Assembly (NCBI GenBank): GCA_947683425.1
Contig: CANTUQ010000037.1
Location: 6,650,501 to 6,714,500, forward strand
Reading direction: 5' to 3'
Origin: Excoecaria cochinchinensis
Taxonomy: Eukaryota; Streptophyta; Magnoliopsida; Malpighiales; Euphorbiaceae
Length of the DNA stretch: 64,000 nucleotides
The translations under genes and the position numbers were made by a program. Shown in pieces: positions 1 to 12,283 of the stretch. How positions within the stretch are numbered: the first letter of the stretch is position 1; the number at the start of each line of letters is the position of its first letter. The notes beneath the pieces are model-generated. The model saw only the letters and a program-made list of their open reading frames with translations, did not search any database and was not told where the DNA came from.

Positions 1-74
1 TTTCGGAGGGAATTATCAAGGATCCAAAATTATCATTGACATTTTTATACTGAGCTCGGGACCTGGTGTCTACA
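1..74 (-). mobile_element. LTR terminus (partial), minus orientation
   Basis: The plus strand ends here with gtgtctaca, so the minus strand begins TGTAGACACC, a canonical LTR start. The same terminus occurs at 10331 (minus) and at 58657 (plus). Copia sequence begins directly after base 74, so this LTR probably inserted into the copia element. The rest lies outside the window, and the target duplication cannot be checked. Confidence 0.6.
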
Positions 75-1664
75 CTATACAAAGTAACTGAATAATTAGA
101 TAATCTTACATTATTTTGTCTTTTTGCTAATTATGAACCAGTTAACTTTCAAGAAGCTACACAAGATGAAAAATCGAGAAATGCAATGGATGAAGAAATC
201 AAGGCCATTAAAAAGAATGACACATAGGAACTCACTTCACTTCCAAAAGGACACAAGCCAATTGGTGTCAAATAGGTCTATAAAGTGAAGAAGAATGCAA
301 ATGGAGAGGTTGAAAGATACAAGGCGAAACTTGTTGCAAAAGGATACAGTCAAAGAGCTGGCATTGACTATGATGAGGTATTTACTCCTGTTGCACGCTT
401 AGAGACTGTTAGACTAATTATTTCTCTAGCAGCTCAAAATAGGTGGAAGATTCACCAGATGGATGTGAAGTCTGCTTTTCTGAATGGAGTACTCGAAGAA
501 GAAATCTACATTGAACAACCGATGGGTTATGTCCTGAAAAGACATGAAAATAAATTTCTAACGTTGAAGAAAGCTCTTTACGGGTTAAAACAAGCACCAA
601 GAGCTTGGAACAGCCGCATCGACAAATACTTCCAACAAAATGGCTTTATCAAATGTCCATATGAACATGCGCTCTACTTCAAAATCAAAGATGGAGATGT
701 CTTAATTGTATGCCTGTATGTCGATGATTTAATCTTCACCGGAAGCAACCCCAATATGTTCAAAGATTTCAAGAAAGAAATGGCAAAAGAGTTCAAGATG
801 ACAGACATTGGGCTTATGGCGTACTATCTTGGCATTGAAGTTAAACAACAAGAAGATGAAATTTTCATCTCACAAGAAAGTTACACAAAGGAGATTCTTA
901 AGAAGTTCAAAATGGAGAACTGCAAACCGATAAGCACGCCAGTAGAATGTGGAGTTAAATTGTCCAAACATGATGAAGGAGAAAGCGTGGATCCAACATA
1001 CTTTAAAAGTTTAGTTGGTAGCTTACGCTATCTGACATGCACGAGGCCTGATATTCTCTATGCAGTTGGATTGGTTAATCGCTACATGGAATCTCCAACA
1101 ACCACTCATCTCAACGTCGCAAAGAGAATTCTTCGCTACCTCAAAGGTACAATCAACTTTGGGTTGTCCTATTCTATTTCTAATGATTACAAGTTTGTTG
1201 GATACAGCGACAGTGATTGGAGTGGAGATTTAGATGATAGAAAAAGCACTACAGGATTTGTATTCTTTATAGGAGATACTGCATTCACATGACTATTAAA
1301 GAAACAACCAATCGTCACACTCTTAACTTGTGAAGCTGAGTATGTAGCCGCAACTTTAGCTGTTTGTCATGCAGTCTGGCTGAGAAATTTATTGAAGGAG
1401 CTGAACTTGATACAAGAAGAATCAACAAAGATTGGTGTTGATAACAAATCAGCAATTGCTCTGGCAAAGAATCCAGTGTTTCATGATCGATCAAAGCACA
1501 TAGATACTCGATTCCATTACATTAGAGAATGCATTGCAAGAAAGGATAAACAAATCGAGTATGTTAAGTCACATGATCAAATTGCTGACATCTTCACCAA
1601 GCCACTGAAATATAAACTTTTTGCGAGGATAAGGAATTTGCTTAGTCTCATAAAACAAGTTTAA
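75..1664 (+). pseudogene. Ty1/copia pol, reverse transcriptase-RNase H part, with three stops
   Basis: This is the C-terminal half of a Ty1/copia polyprotein, which copies element RNA into DNA. Recognisable coding starts near 114. The reverse transcriptase core is clear: KAKLVAKGYSQ, the QMDVKSAFLNG motif, ALYGLKQAPRAW, and the catalytic YVDD near 718-729. Copia RNase H follows, with GYSDSDWSGD near 1200, CEAEYVAA near 1333, VDNKSAIALAKN and the terminal ADIFTKPL. In-frame stops lie at 225-227 (TAG), 273-275 (TAG) and 1290-1292 (TGA), each where the family normally has Trp. Integrase and gag are absent because the 5' side is cut by the LTR at 1-74. The frame ends at 1664, immediately before a polypurine tract and the 3' LTR. 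It is a dead copy. Confidence 0.93.
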
Positions 1665-1671
1665 GGAGGAG
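1662..1671 (+). other. Polypurine tract of copia element
   Basis: A purine-rich run, aaggaggag, sits directly between the pol stop codon and the LTR start TGTAGAAG. This is the expected priming site for plus-strand DNA synthesis. Confidence 0.7.
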
Positions 1672-2051
1672 TGTAGAAGTATAAACTTGTTTTAAAAATC
1701 CAAGTTTATTTAAAACCCAAATCCAAATGTTGAAGCCCAGCTCAAAAAACCTTCTAATATTTTTCACATGATAAATTAAAGGTCAAGAGTTTGTTAGATG
1801 GTTGAAAATGGTGTTAAAAATGTATGATTTTTATGGTATGTGTAAGTTTAAGTTAGGTGTATAGTAGGTGTGTTTATGTGGCTTGTATTAATCTTGTGTT
1901 AGTATAAATACCCTCTCTCTCTCTGCAATGTACGATATAGAAGAAAGAAGAAAATCAAGTAATAAAAATTTGAGAGAGTTACATAAATTATTCTTGAGTG
2001 TTTTTAAGTTTTTTTTTTTACTTCGATTCTGATATTTATTGTTTTCCAACA
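1672..2051 (+). repeat. Copia 3' LTR
   Basis: This 380-bp segment starts TGTAGAAG after the polypurine tract and ends about ttccaaca, where unrelated minus-strand gypsy coding begins. It contains a TATA-like tataaatacc near 1903, followed by a CT-rich stretch and AAG-rich leader sequence, which is typical of short copia LTRs. The partner 5' LTR is not in the window, so the boundaries rest on one copy. Confidence 0.75.
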
Positions 2052-3344
2052 TCGAGGGCCTGGCGAAAGACGTAATTTGTAAGCAATGTCGCCAATTTTT
2101 TCAGTAACTGGATATGGACCATAAAATTGTCTGGAAAGCTTTCGAGAAGCTCTTTTAAAGACAGAATGTTAGCGATAACGGTGTAACTTAAGAAAGACCA
2201 AATCACTGACCTGAAACTCAACATCCTCCTCTTAGAATCAGCTTGTTGTTTCATGCAATTTTTTATGGCATGAAGATTGAGTTTAAGTTGCTGCAGCAAT
2301 TCATCTCTTGCCATTAAATTGTGATCCACCTCATTGATGGGGCATTGGCTTTTAATGTAATTGGGAATGGTTGGTGGTGGCCTATTATAGAGAGCTTGGA
2401 AGGGTGTGATGCCAGTGAAGGCATGATAGGTAGTCTTGTACCAGTATTCAGCCCATGGAAGGAAGGAAAGCCACGTAGGAGGATGTTGACAGACAAAGCT
2501 ATGCAAATATTGTTCAATGCACTTATTACCCACCTTCGTTTGGCCATCAGTCTACGGATGATAGGCGGAGCTCATTAAGTTGGATGCCTGATATTTTGAA
2601 GAATTCTTACCAAAAATGACTAATAAAAATTATATCTCTATCTGAAATAATTGACTTGGGCTTTCTATGAAGTTTCACAACTGTTTCAACAAATTTCTTA
2701 GCTACTAACTTTCTTGTGTATAGATGGTGTAAGGCCACAAAATGGGCAGATTTGCTTAACCTATCAACCGCTATAGAATTGAATTTTTACCATTTGAAAT
2801 TGGCAACCCATTTATGAAATCCATGGTAACATCATCCCAAAGTGGACATGGAATTGGCAACAGTTGAAGTAGGCCAGATGGTAACAAAGTTTCGACTTTA
2901 GTGCATTAGCACACTGCACAAGAAGCCATATAATTTTGTATTGATTTGCATCTAGGGCCAATAAAACTATTGGGCCAAACATTTGTAAGTCCATAAAACC
3001 CCAAGATGTCCACCAATTGGTGAGTCATAGAACTCATTCAGAAGTTGGTTGATGACTAGAGAGTGAGGAGGTATTACAACTCAATTTTTGTAGCAAATTA
3101 AGCCATCATGCCAACGGTAAGGTTGTCCCAAATTTTGTGTAGCGTGCTTCCCAATTTTTTGCATGTAACAACTATCTTTTACTGCACTTTTGATGTTTTC
3201 CCATAATGAAGTTTGGGGAATAAAAATCATGTCAAGGCACGGACTTCCAACCATTTGTGACAATGCATCTGCAGCATTGTTATCCCTGCCTGGTTTGTAC
3301 CTGATTTCATAGTCATATCCGAGTAATTTAGCCACCTATTTTTG

Positions 3345-3856
3345 GGGTCAATTTCACTCATAATCACTCAACTTATCACTTTTTGCACAAAAGTAACCGA
3401 CTTTTTTTTTCTGACATAAATATCACTGAACTTCTAATATTTTTGCAAAAAAGTCATGTTAACCGGAATCCAGCGAGAACCATTGATGGATTGATGACAT
3501 GGCATATGACACGTGGCAATGAATAGTAAATATATGATTTTTTTGCAAAAATGTTAGAAGTTCAGTAACATTTAAGTTGGAAAAAAAATTGATTATTTTT
3601 TCACGATAAATGATAAGTTTAGTGACCGCGAGTGAAATTGATTTAGATGTAGTATTTGTTGGAAATATTGTTAAACGACATGTAGTTTCTAATATGGCAT
3701 GCCATATTATCAATCCAGTGAGAGTCCTTGCCGAATTCCGGTCAACATAATTTTTTTGTAAAAATGTTAAAAGTTCAGTGACATTTAAGTCAAAAAAAAT
3801 CGGTTATTTTTGCGCGATAAGTGATAAGTTGAGTGACCGTGAGTGAAATCAACCCC
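3345..3856. mobile_element. MITE with long terminal inverted repeats
   Basis: The ends are imperfect inverted repeats of more than 100 bp. The left end reads gggtcaatttcactca, and the reverse complement of the right end reads gggttgatttcactca. Both continue through cactcaacttatcact. The flanks ctatttttg (3336-3344) and ccatttttg (3857-3865) match at 8 of 9 positions, which suggests a 9-bp target duplication and a MULE-type origin. It has no coding capacity and splits the gypsy relic between RNase H and RT. Confidence 0.75.
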
Positions 3857-4687
3857 CCATTTTTGCTATTCAGAAGTCATAATGCATTGTTCCGGTAAAT
3901 GTTCTAGACTGCATAGGTTAGTATGAATATAGAACTTTCACCCTAATAAATAAGATCTCCAAGTTTTTATTGCTTGAAGAATAGCCAACATCTCTTTAGT
4001 AGAGATGAACCAGGATCTTTTAGCCACTCTTAAAGCTCGACTAATAAATGCAATTGGCTTTCCTTACTGAGCTAAGACTGCATCAATTCCATCTCCAAAA
4101 GCATCAGATTCTATAATGAATGGCTCTTTGAAATTTTGCATGACAAGTGTTGGTGTTATTCATGGCTGCTTTGAGAGTAATGGAAGTAGTTTTTGCTTTT
4201 TTAGTCCACCCAAATTGCCCTTTTTAAAATAAGTTTGTGAGTGGTTTGACACCATAGTTGCGGACGAGCTTCCGGTAATAACCTATAAGACCTATAAACC
4301 CATGCAGCTTAAAAATGTTAGTAGGAGTAGGTAAATCCACCATAGTTTGATTTTTCCGTTGGTCAACCTTAATACCATCAGGAGTAACAATGTGACCTAA
4401 ATATTTAAGTTATTGCAATCCAAAAGCACATTTTGAAAGTTTCACAAAAATTAGGTGTTGCCTCAGTATTTCAAAAGCTGTTTTAACATGTTAAAAATGC
4501 AAATTCCAATTGGGGCTATAAATTAAGATGTTATAAAAAAAAAAAAAAACCAATATGAATTTGCGAAAGTAAGGGCCAAAAATAGAGTTCATGATGGCTT
4601 GGAATGTAGAAGGGGCATTGCAAAGGCTAAAAGGCTTGACCAAATACTCATAATAGCCATTGTGAAATGTAGTTTTATCAATGTTTT

Positions 4688-5531
4688 CAGAAACGGATCG
4701 GATATCGACTCGGACAGCCAACTGAGTCAGGAGTCAATTGGTTGAATCGGGTTGACTCAGAGTTTTTATCTTTTTTTTAAATATAATTATTTATAAAAAA
4801 TTAAAAATATGGTATATAAAGAATATATTCAAATAATCTATTAATTATCATAAATTAATATTAAAATAATAATTTTAAATCCAATAAAATTTACAAATAT
4901 AAAAATCAAATAACTGAAATTAAATAGAGCCAATAACTAAAATTAGCATATTTTACTAATTTAAATCAAACCGATTATTTAAATAACCAAATAATATTGA
5001 TTGAATTGTATTAGTTGAATTTTTGATCCCTTATAATTTTATACCTTTTTTTTTTTAAATTGACATTTTATAATCAATTTTGTTTAGGTATATCATGATT
5101 TCTATGATGGATATAATTTCTCATTTCTCATTAATTATTAAACTTCTATTTCTTACCTTTGATTCTTTTGCCATTAAAATTTTTTGGACAAGTCAATTAT
5201 ATTTTTGACTCTCAATATTTTAATAAATTTGTTACTCTATTTTTTTTTGCTATATATATATATATATATATTCACAATAGAGAGTCAACGATAACATATT
5301 AATTGGACAGGACATTAATTTAGGGTTTATTAGATTTTTTTTTAAAACAAAATCAAAAAAAATTGAATTGAACCCGAGTCAATCCGGTTCAACCCGTCCC
5401 GGTCCAAACCAAGCCAATCCGGTTCAAATCGAGTTTTTGCATATTCCGATTTTTATGTTGAATCGACCCAGATTACTTACCGATTCACGATTGAACCGGT
5501 CCGACCGGCCGAGTCAACCTGATTTTTAAAA
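4688..5531. mobile_element. MITE-like insertion with CGGTTCAAC/GACTCGG-rich ends
   Basis: Related inverted motifs lie at both ends: atcgactcggacag near 4708, and the complement of gaccggccgagtcaacc near 5502. The middle is very AT-rich. The insertion interrupts a gypsy RT frame that resumes beyond it. The flanks caatgtttt (4679-4687) and caatgattt (5532-5540) match at 8 of 9 positions. Superfamily is uncertain (MULE or hAT). It contains a (TA)n run near 5252-5271. Confidence 0.55.
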
Positions 5532-5640
5532 CAATGATTTTTATGCATATCAAGTGGATGTACACATACCTGATGATATCTCGCCCTTAAATCTAATTTA
5601 GTGGAGTAAATGGTTCTATGGAGTTCATCCAAGAGCAATC

Positions 5641-5972
5641 GTAAGTATTTTCAATGAAGGTCATGAAGTCTACTTAATGGGCACGTGGTTAAAAACTTGT
5701 TGCATAGGAGTAGGATAAAGTAGTCATTTGATATTCTTTTGACATTCTATTTTTCTTTAAATGATGTTGCAGTTGTTTATTTCCAATTGTTATCCTATTC
5801 CTCAAAATTATGCATGAGGAAATAGGAGTAGTTGTTGAATTTCATTTTTATTTAAACTATGATTTGTGATAAACAAAGTCAAGCTTATTCCCAAATTCAA
5901 TTGTGGTTTTGTTCTTACCCAAATCAGAATAATCAATTTCCTCTGTAGCTTTGACATGGACCTATCATTGAT
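5641..5972. other. Unassigned AT-rich stretch
   Basis: This lies between the gypsy relic and the CACTA element. I saw no open reading frame, terminal repeat or RNA-like structure here. Confidence 0.5.
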
Positions 5973-6589
5973 CACCATAAGAAAATTGGCAAATTACAGC
6001 GATAAATTTTTTACGGAATAAAATTTTGTAGTTAAATACTGACGGAATTTGATTTTTGTAGGTAAAATGAGATTTTTATGATGAAAAAAATAATATGTAG
6101 TTTTTCGATGTGAAAAATGGAGGTAAATTTTATGGCCAAAATTTGTCGACAAAAAGTAATGATAGAAAATAAAAATCATCGTTAAAATTGGCGCCAAGGC
6201 ATCCGGAAAAATTTTTTCGACTAATTTTACCGACAGTAAATTTTTTTTTAGTAAAATTCCGATGGAATTCATAATTCCATAGGGACTTGTTCAGAAATAA
6301 AACAATTATCGATGGAACATGTTACTGTGAATAAATATTTCTTTTTACTACGGAAGTGAGTTAGTCCGTAGATAATATTTACCTATGGAATTAATTATTC
6401 CTTCGGGAAAGTCAATAATTCCCAAAGGAATGATAAATTCTGTGGATAATTTTCAACAATTACCTACAGAGCAGTATTTTCGTCAAAGAATTAAATTTTC
6501 TCGACTGTATATTGTTCTTCGTAGGTAAATATTACCTAATATATGTATTTTTTAGGTATATTATATATTTACCGATGGAAGGAATAGTT

Positions 6590-6801
6590 TTCGTCTATAA
6601 ATATAACCCTAAAATCAACATAATTTTTCCCCTCTTTCCCTTTTCCCATTTTCCCTATCTGCATAGAAAATACGCTCTCTCTCGCTCATAGTGGACGACG
6701 CCCCCATCTAGCTGAATCTGCGCCGCCTCGGCTCACTGCCGCCGCCTCCTTGCCTCGCTTCACCGCTGCCTCTCACTTGCTGCCGCCGTCATTGAAGACA
6801 G
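6590..6801 (+). promoter_or_regulatory. Promoter and first-exon-like block inside the CACTA element
   Basis: A TATA-like tataaata near 6598 is followed about 70 bp later by pyrimidine-rich leader sequence and a GC-rich block (about 6690-6800) rich in GCC triplets. That block ends gaagacag/gtttgt, a good 5' splice site. The block stands out from the AT-rich surroundings. It may be the transposase gene's own promoter and leader, or a captured host first exon. No downstream coding exon was recognised. Confidence 0.45.
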
Positions 6802-8675
6802 GTTTGTATCCTTTTTTCGTTCTCTTTGTTTATAGAATTGAACGATTTGCTAAATTATTACTATTTGCTGAAATGGGGTTTAATTGTTCAAAATATTCGT
6901 CCATTATTGTTCAGTTTAGTTCCTAATTCCATGTGTTTAAATTTGAGTTTGAAATCTATTTTTTGCTTCCATTTCTGGCTTCGCATGTCATTATTATGCA
7001 ATCCCAAGTTTGGGATTATTGATGTGAGCTTCTGTTTCTTCAAATATGTTTTGGGAACAATATTTTTATGCTGATTTTTTTGTCGATTCATTTAAGTATT
7101 GTCTGCGTTGTCAAGTTAAGCAATCGAACCTTAACATTTAGCTTTAAAATCTTATATTCCTATTGAATTAACATCTCTGATTTCAATTTAGGGTTTGGTA
7201 GGACTTATCTTCTTTCCAATATTGTGTTCTCTTAACATTACCGCTATCTGTTTATTTATGGTAATGTGCTTTGTTGAGAAGGTTATACGTGAGCTCAGTG
7301 GAGGGGATATGAAGTTGTTTATAAGAGGTAATGCAAGGGTCTGATGGCTCCTTCATTATGGTGTTGAAAATCTATGAAGTTTGTTTTTAATCTTATTGCT
7401 CATCAGCAATGTTGCTTCCAATTTATCATGTGTTATGCAAGTATGCCAGTCTCTATTTCTGCATTTGCATTAATCAGGATGACATTGAGGATTGAGATCC
7501 CAAGAATTGGAGTTAGATTTGAACTATAATACTAGCAGAGAGGGATAAAAAGGCTTCTTCACGCTACCATTTTGCTACTTTATTTCCTGCTATCTATGTA
7601 AATAGTGGTCTTTTAAATCTTTTCAACCATAAATTTATAATTACTCATGCTATGTCCTTTTGTTTTGCTAAATTGGATGTATTAATTTTTAAAGTTCGTG
7701 CAGATTAGTTACTGCGGCTTATTTTTCCCTCATGTTTTTGTTTAATGAACAGCAAGCACTGTGTTAGTCTAGGTTTTGATTTTCTTTCTCTATTAGTTGT
7801 GGTAGTATATGGTTTTGATTAAGTTTGAGGAAATTGTTTGTAATGCTTGTTTAACTGATAATTGCTGAATTTTGTTCTTCAATTGGGTTTGGTCAAGTGT
7901 GAAGTTTTAATGTGGTTTTGAAGAAATTCCATGTTTAGATGTTGAAAATTTTTAATGTTAATATTTCGGCCAAATAACTTCTAGGATGCTAATTGGCTTG
8001 TTTAAGCTTAAAGGTTTTGTAGGTTTGTTTGAATTATGAGTAGTTTGCATATAAAATGTTATTAGTTATTTATCCCTTGAGAATTGACTTGCCATGTTTG
8101 GATTGGGAATTGATTTTAAGAAACATGAACTGAATTTGAATTTCTTGGCGAAGATGATTGGAAGAGTCCTTGAAGAAGAAGTGATGATTTAAATTATTGT
8201 TTTAGTTGAGTTCTTGCTGAATTGTTTAGTGAATTGGTTATAGCCATTAACTTTTTATTTTATTTTTTTAAAAAAATATCTTATTTGCTTTATGTCATTG
8301 AGTGGTTTGGAAGATATGTTATGTTTGAACAATTGAAAGAGTTGTGGATAAAGGAAAAAGTATGATTTATGACTTTGGAAAGCTAAGCAGTTGTCAAACT
8401 AAGCTACCGCCTTGAGTTACAACATTATTATTTTATGGATTTAATTTAATTCTTCTCTATGGACTGTTAGAATAATGTTGTTCATATTCTTAAATCCAAA
8501 AATTGTTACACTCTTTTTTGTTTGTTTACCTTTGGTTGGAAAATAGGTACTTTGGCCTGAAAGTAAGTGGAAGCCAGTTCCTCTTATTGATATTATTAAA
8601 GAAGAACACCAACCCATTATATCTTTGTTATTATAAGTAGACTGTAAGAAATTTAGATTTTGGAGTATAGGCTAA

Positions 8676-10331
8676 TGTGACCCGCGCGAAACCTCATGTG
8701 GTGTCCCCGAAGGTCCACTTTTAGGGTCCGAGAGGGTTCACTTTTGATCTTGGATATCATGAAATATTTTGGAATACCTACCCAATAAAATATTAAAAAA
8801 GTTCATTTAATCTCAAGAAACCTTTGAGCACCTTGAGGTATTTTAAAGTCACCACCTAATAAAATATTAAAAAAGTTCGTCTAACCTCGGAGGTCTAAAT
8901 CAGAGAGTGGTTTGTGACATTACTCTTACTCATGCATTGGTTAATCATAAATGAGTTTTTAATTATTAAATTTTCATCTCTCATCTCATACGGTCATACA
9001 TTTAAAACAAAGTGCACTTAAGCAAAGAGGAAAACGGTAAAGAAAGTAGTAAAATAAATAAATTACAAAAAGTGGGACAAAAATATAATCCTCCAAAATA
9101 AAAAATCACATAAACAAATAAAATTCATATATAAAACGGGGCATTTATTCGATTTGGAACATTGGTTCCCGCATGTACACTTAAGGGAAGGAAGCTTAAA
9201 CACCCTTATTATTCATGCTCACTTCAAAAACCATGCCAAAACAACAATGTTTCTTACATTTTTACATGTTTTCATATAAAACTCATGCAAAGTATTTAAA
9301 ATTGATTCCAAAATATACTAAATAACACATAAAAGACAAGCCAAATCACATACTGTCAAACGAAAAATACATATTAATGGTGAAATTAAAATAGTGTAGT
9401 GAGAGAGGAAATTTGGGCCCATAAATTTACCCTCAAACTATAGTATACTAGAAAGAAGAAATGTGATTCAATTTCCTCCTCAAAATCCATAAAAATTGAT
9501 TTGAAAAGAAAAAAAAGGATTTTTCTCTCTCTAGAAAATTTTCAATCGAAAACAATTGTTGTTTTTATCAAAACCTTAAAGAAAATCCTATTTCTGAAGA
9601 AACGAGAATTATTTTCACGATCTCTAGAATCTCTCAAACACCCAAAAATGTAGAATCTCTCAAACACCCAAAAATGTAGAAAAAGATCATCCCCTTTTCT
9701 CTCTCTAAAGCTTTCTTTTTATATCTATAAAAAAGGAAACCCTAAAGATTTAAGGCTAAAGATTGAATTCTAATTCAAAAATGCCTAAATTAAATTTGAA
9801 TCACGAAAATTTCTACCCTAAATCCCAAAAATTTGCCTTTAAAATCTTTTTAAATTCAAATTTTCCTTCTTGGAAGGTGAAAATGGGGCAAAAAATGGTG
9901 ACAGAGGCCTAGGGGCGGGTGCCCCTCATGTGAGGGCCACTTACCCCAACGCTGCAAAGAGGTGCTGCCCCTATCAGGCGTGAGGGACGGGAGCCCCTCG
10001 AACATGGGACACTCGCCCCAGCGACGCAAGGGAGCAACATCCCACCAAGCGCGAGGGGTGGGCAGCGTCCCACTAGGCGCGAGGGTCGGGCGCCCCTCGC
10101 ATGAGGGATGCCCCTCCCTGCTACGAAAGAGGCTGAGGACGGCTAAAAATGCCCTATGACGAAAATTTTCCCAAACAGAAAGCAAATAAAAGAGTTTTGG
10201 TCACAGAGAGCTTTCAAAAAGAGCTAAATCAAGGATTGAAATCATCATTTTGCATTTTGCACCTGTGAACAAGAGTTGAAATCATCACTGGGTACCCCTG
10301 ATCTGGGCTGTCTCGGGACCCAGTGTCTACA
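8676..10331 (-). mobile_element. Solo LTR nested in CACTA, minus orientation
   Basis: On the minus strand it starts TGTAGACACTGGGT and ends GGGTCACA, so both termini are TG..CA. The flanks gctaa (8671-8675) and gataa (10332-10336) agree at 4 of 5 bases, consistent with a decayed 5-bp target duplication. No internal retroelement sequence is present, so it is a solo LTR left by LTR-LTR recombination. A GC-rich block at about 9905-10140 contains diverged direct repeats around gcgaggg and gcccctc. The open frames there are by-products of base composition, not genes. Confidence 0.75.
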
Positions 10332-12055
10332 GATAAGGTATTCCATGTGGTGTTGACATACATTTTATTGTAAATATTGAAGATGCCAGTTTTTTGGATT
10401 TATATCTTTAAAGTTACCCATTATATCTTTTCTTTTTTATAATCATTTCTAAAATTACCAACGGAATTATTGATTCTATAGGTAAAATTATTGACAGATT
10501 TATTAATTCTGTAGGTAAAATTACCGACGAAATGCTTTATTCCGTAGCTAAATTACCGAAAGAATGATTAATTCCGAATGATTAATTTCGTATGTAAATT
10601 ATTGACGAAAATATGGTTTTCATTGTAAAAATTACCGACGGAATCTTCCGTCGCTAAAATGAATGATGGAATGCATATTTTCATCGGGGACATTTACCAA
10701 TGGTTAAACATTTTCGTTGGCAAATGTTACAACAGCCGAATTTTTGACGACTTTGACCGTTTGTAAATTTGTTTCACAATGAAAATTATCTATTTTTTGT
10801 CGGTAATTTTCACCGGTAGTCTCTTATTTTCTTGTAGTGGATGGTGATAGCATTTAATGCTCTTAATTAGTACAAAAGCTGTAACACCCCCTACACATAT
10901 CCTATAACCTTGTACATAAAGCGTAGGGGCTCGATTAATCATTTCGAGTTGATTCAAATGGGGTGTCATATTACGATATACAAGCATTTACATTTATTGT
11001 TATTTTACAAATTCAAACATTTATATATGCATTTTACAATATCAAAAGGGCCGCATATTAACAATTCTAACTCTACTCCTTAGTTGGCCTTGACTGCTGC
11101 AGATTGTCCTTTTGCGTAACTCTATCGCTTGGACCTACACGGATTAACACCCCTGCTAAACATAAAAGCTTAGTGGGGAATAATAAATTTTTGAACAACC
11201 GCTCACAGTATCTTAAATATAAATATTCAAATACATGTATTTTATAGTGCGGTTATTATATAAATATGTTTCCTACTTAGTTTCCTTAAGTGATACATAT
11301 GGCTTCATATGTTTACCAAAGTTTATATTGTTTCGTGCCCAAATCATGTTGGACTTTTCTTATATTTACCTAATCAATTATACAAGCCTCTACTATGTAA
11401 ACATGTTCCAAATAGAATTCTCGGTATATAGTACATTTGTAAATGCATATGTACTTGTATCTATCTATTTTAGTATCCTAATCATGTTGTCTCAATCATT
11501 AATTTTTTGGATCATAAACATTTACAGAGGTCACTATATAATCATGCACGGTAATCAAGCAAGTCATGTCAATCTTGTTTAAGTCGTTATTTCCATATTT
11601 ACTAATTAACCGTACAAGAGTCATAAACGGGGTCATACTATACGAAGACAAATTCACAATCAAGAGCACATTTCATTTTAACTCTGGTATTAAGATTATT
11701 TAACAAATCAAGAAGCATGATTATTCATTTGGAATACAAAATAACAAATGTAATGTAAACAAGAATAGTTATTTGCTAACTTTTGCTTACTATAGTCCTA
11801 TGGATATGGTTAAGAGAAATTTTTTTTAAATAATGTTTTTTTTTTAATTATTTAGAAAAATGGTACTTGCCAGAAAATATTTAGAAAAGTGAGGTTTTTT
11901 TTATAAAAACGCAACAATTGTTTGCTGTTTCGGAGCGCGGGGCCCAGTGAGCAGGGACAGGCAGAAAAGTTTGTTGTGTTTAAAATCGCAGTAGACTGCT
12001 GCAGTTTCAGACAAATATATATAATATAGTGAGTATATGTTGTAGAAATTAATTG

Positions 12056-12110
12056 TGGCACAGTGGTATAAATACGGTCTAACTCTCTTGCACGTCATAG
12101 GTTCAAATCA
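12056..12110 (+). ncRNA. tRNA-like Pol III promoter unit 1, left arm
   Basis: TGGCACAGTGGT (12056-12067) fits the tRNA A-box consensus TRGCNNAGYGG. ggttcaaatca (12100-12110) fits the B-box GGTTCRANTCC at 10 of 11 positions. Start-to-start spacing is 44 nt, as in a tRNA gene. The flanks do not pair into an acceptor stem by eye, so this is tRNA-derived (SINE-like) rather than a functional tRNA. A mirrored copy lies at 13177-13231. Confidence 0.55.
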
Positions 12111-12200
12111 CAGAAAATGCAATTAAATTGGTTTGCCTTTTTTATAAATATATCAAAATATATATGGAACATAAGTTTCAAGTATAAGCTTGTTTCCAAG

Positions 12201-12283
12201 TGGCACAAATGCATTTTAATTTCTTCTATTTCTCAACATGTCGCAGGTTCGAATCTTAGCCCCACGTTTTCAATTTTTTTTTT
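12201..12283 (+). ncRNA. tRNA-like Pol III promoter unit 2 with T-run, left arm
   Basis: An A-box-like tggcacaaatgc (12201-12212) and a B-box ggttcgaatct (12246-12256) are spaced 45 nt apart. T-runs follow within 12-28 nt (TTTT at 12267, a longer run from 12274), and such runs are Pol III terminators. Units 1 and 2 are head to tail on the same strand, so a dimeric Pol III transcript is conceivable. The A-box here is weaker than in unit 1. Confidence 0.5.

Larger units (their letters stand above)
2052..5640 (-). pseudogene. Ty3/gypsy pol relic (RT, RNase H, integrase), interrupted
   Basis: This is a decayed Ty3/gypsy polyprotein read on the minus strand. From high to low coordinates it shows RT sequence LDLRARYHQ (about 5541-5640), then RT with TTFHNGYYEYLVKPF and CNAPSTFQAIMN (about 4540-4687), RNase H end with YEIRYKPGRDNNAADALSQ (near 3250-3310), and the integrase C-terminal half with PTWLSFLPWAEYWY and ITPFQALYNRPPP (2300-2480). 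Poly(A) expansions, frameshifts and stops are frequent. It is split by MITE-like insertions at 3345-3856 and 4688-5531. The copia 3' LTR abuts its low-coordinate end, so copia probably landed in it. No LTRs of its own were recognised. Confidence 0.85.
5973..10839. mobile_element. Non-autonomous CACTA (En/Spm) element
   Basis: The left end is CACCATAAGAAAAT. The right end, on the minus strand, is CACTACAAGAAAAT, the standard plant CACTA terminus. Both sides are flanked by GAT (5970-5972 and 10840-10842), the expected 3-bp target duplication. The subterminal regions (about 5990-6580 and 10440-10800) are full of diverged, inverted copies of accgacggaat, the usual arrangement for CACTA transposase binding. 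No transposase frame remains. The interior keeps a TATA-like tataaata near 6598 and a GC-rich exon-like block, then AT-rich intron-like DNA and a nested solo LTR. At 4867 bp including the nested LTR, it would need transposase supplied in trans. Confidence 0.88.

Noticed and set aside
9856..10185. Overlapping open frames on both strands in GC-rich DNA
   Set aside because: They lie within a solo LTR and come from short GC-rich direct repeats lacking stop codons. No domain is visible.
12056..12256. Genuine tRNA genes
   Set aside because: A- and B-boxes are present, but no acceptor stem or anticodon arm could be drawn by eye, so they are listed as tRNA-like only.
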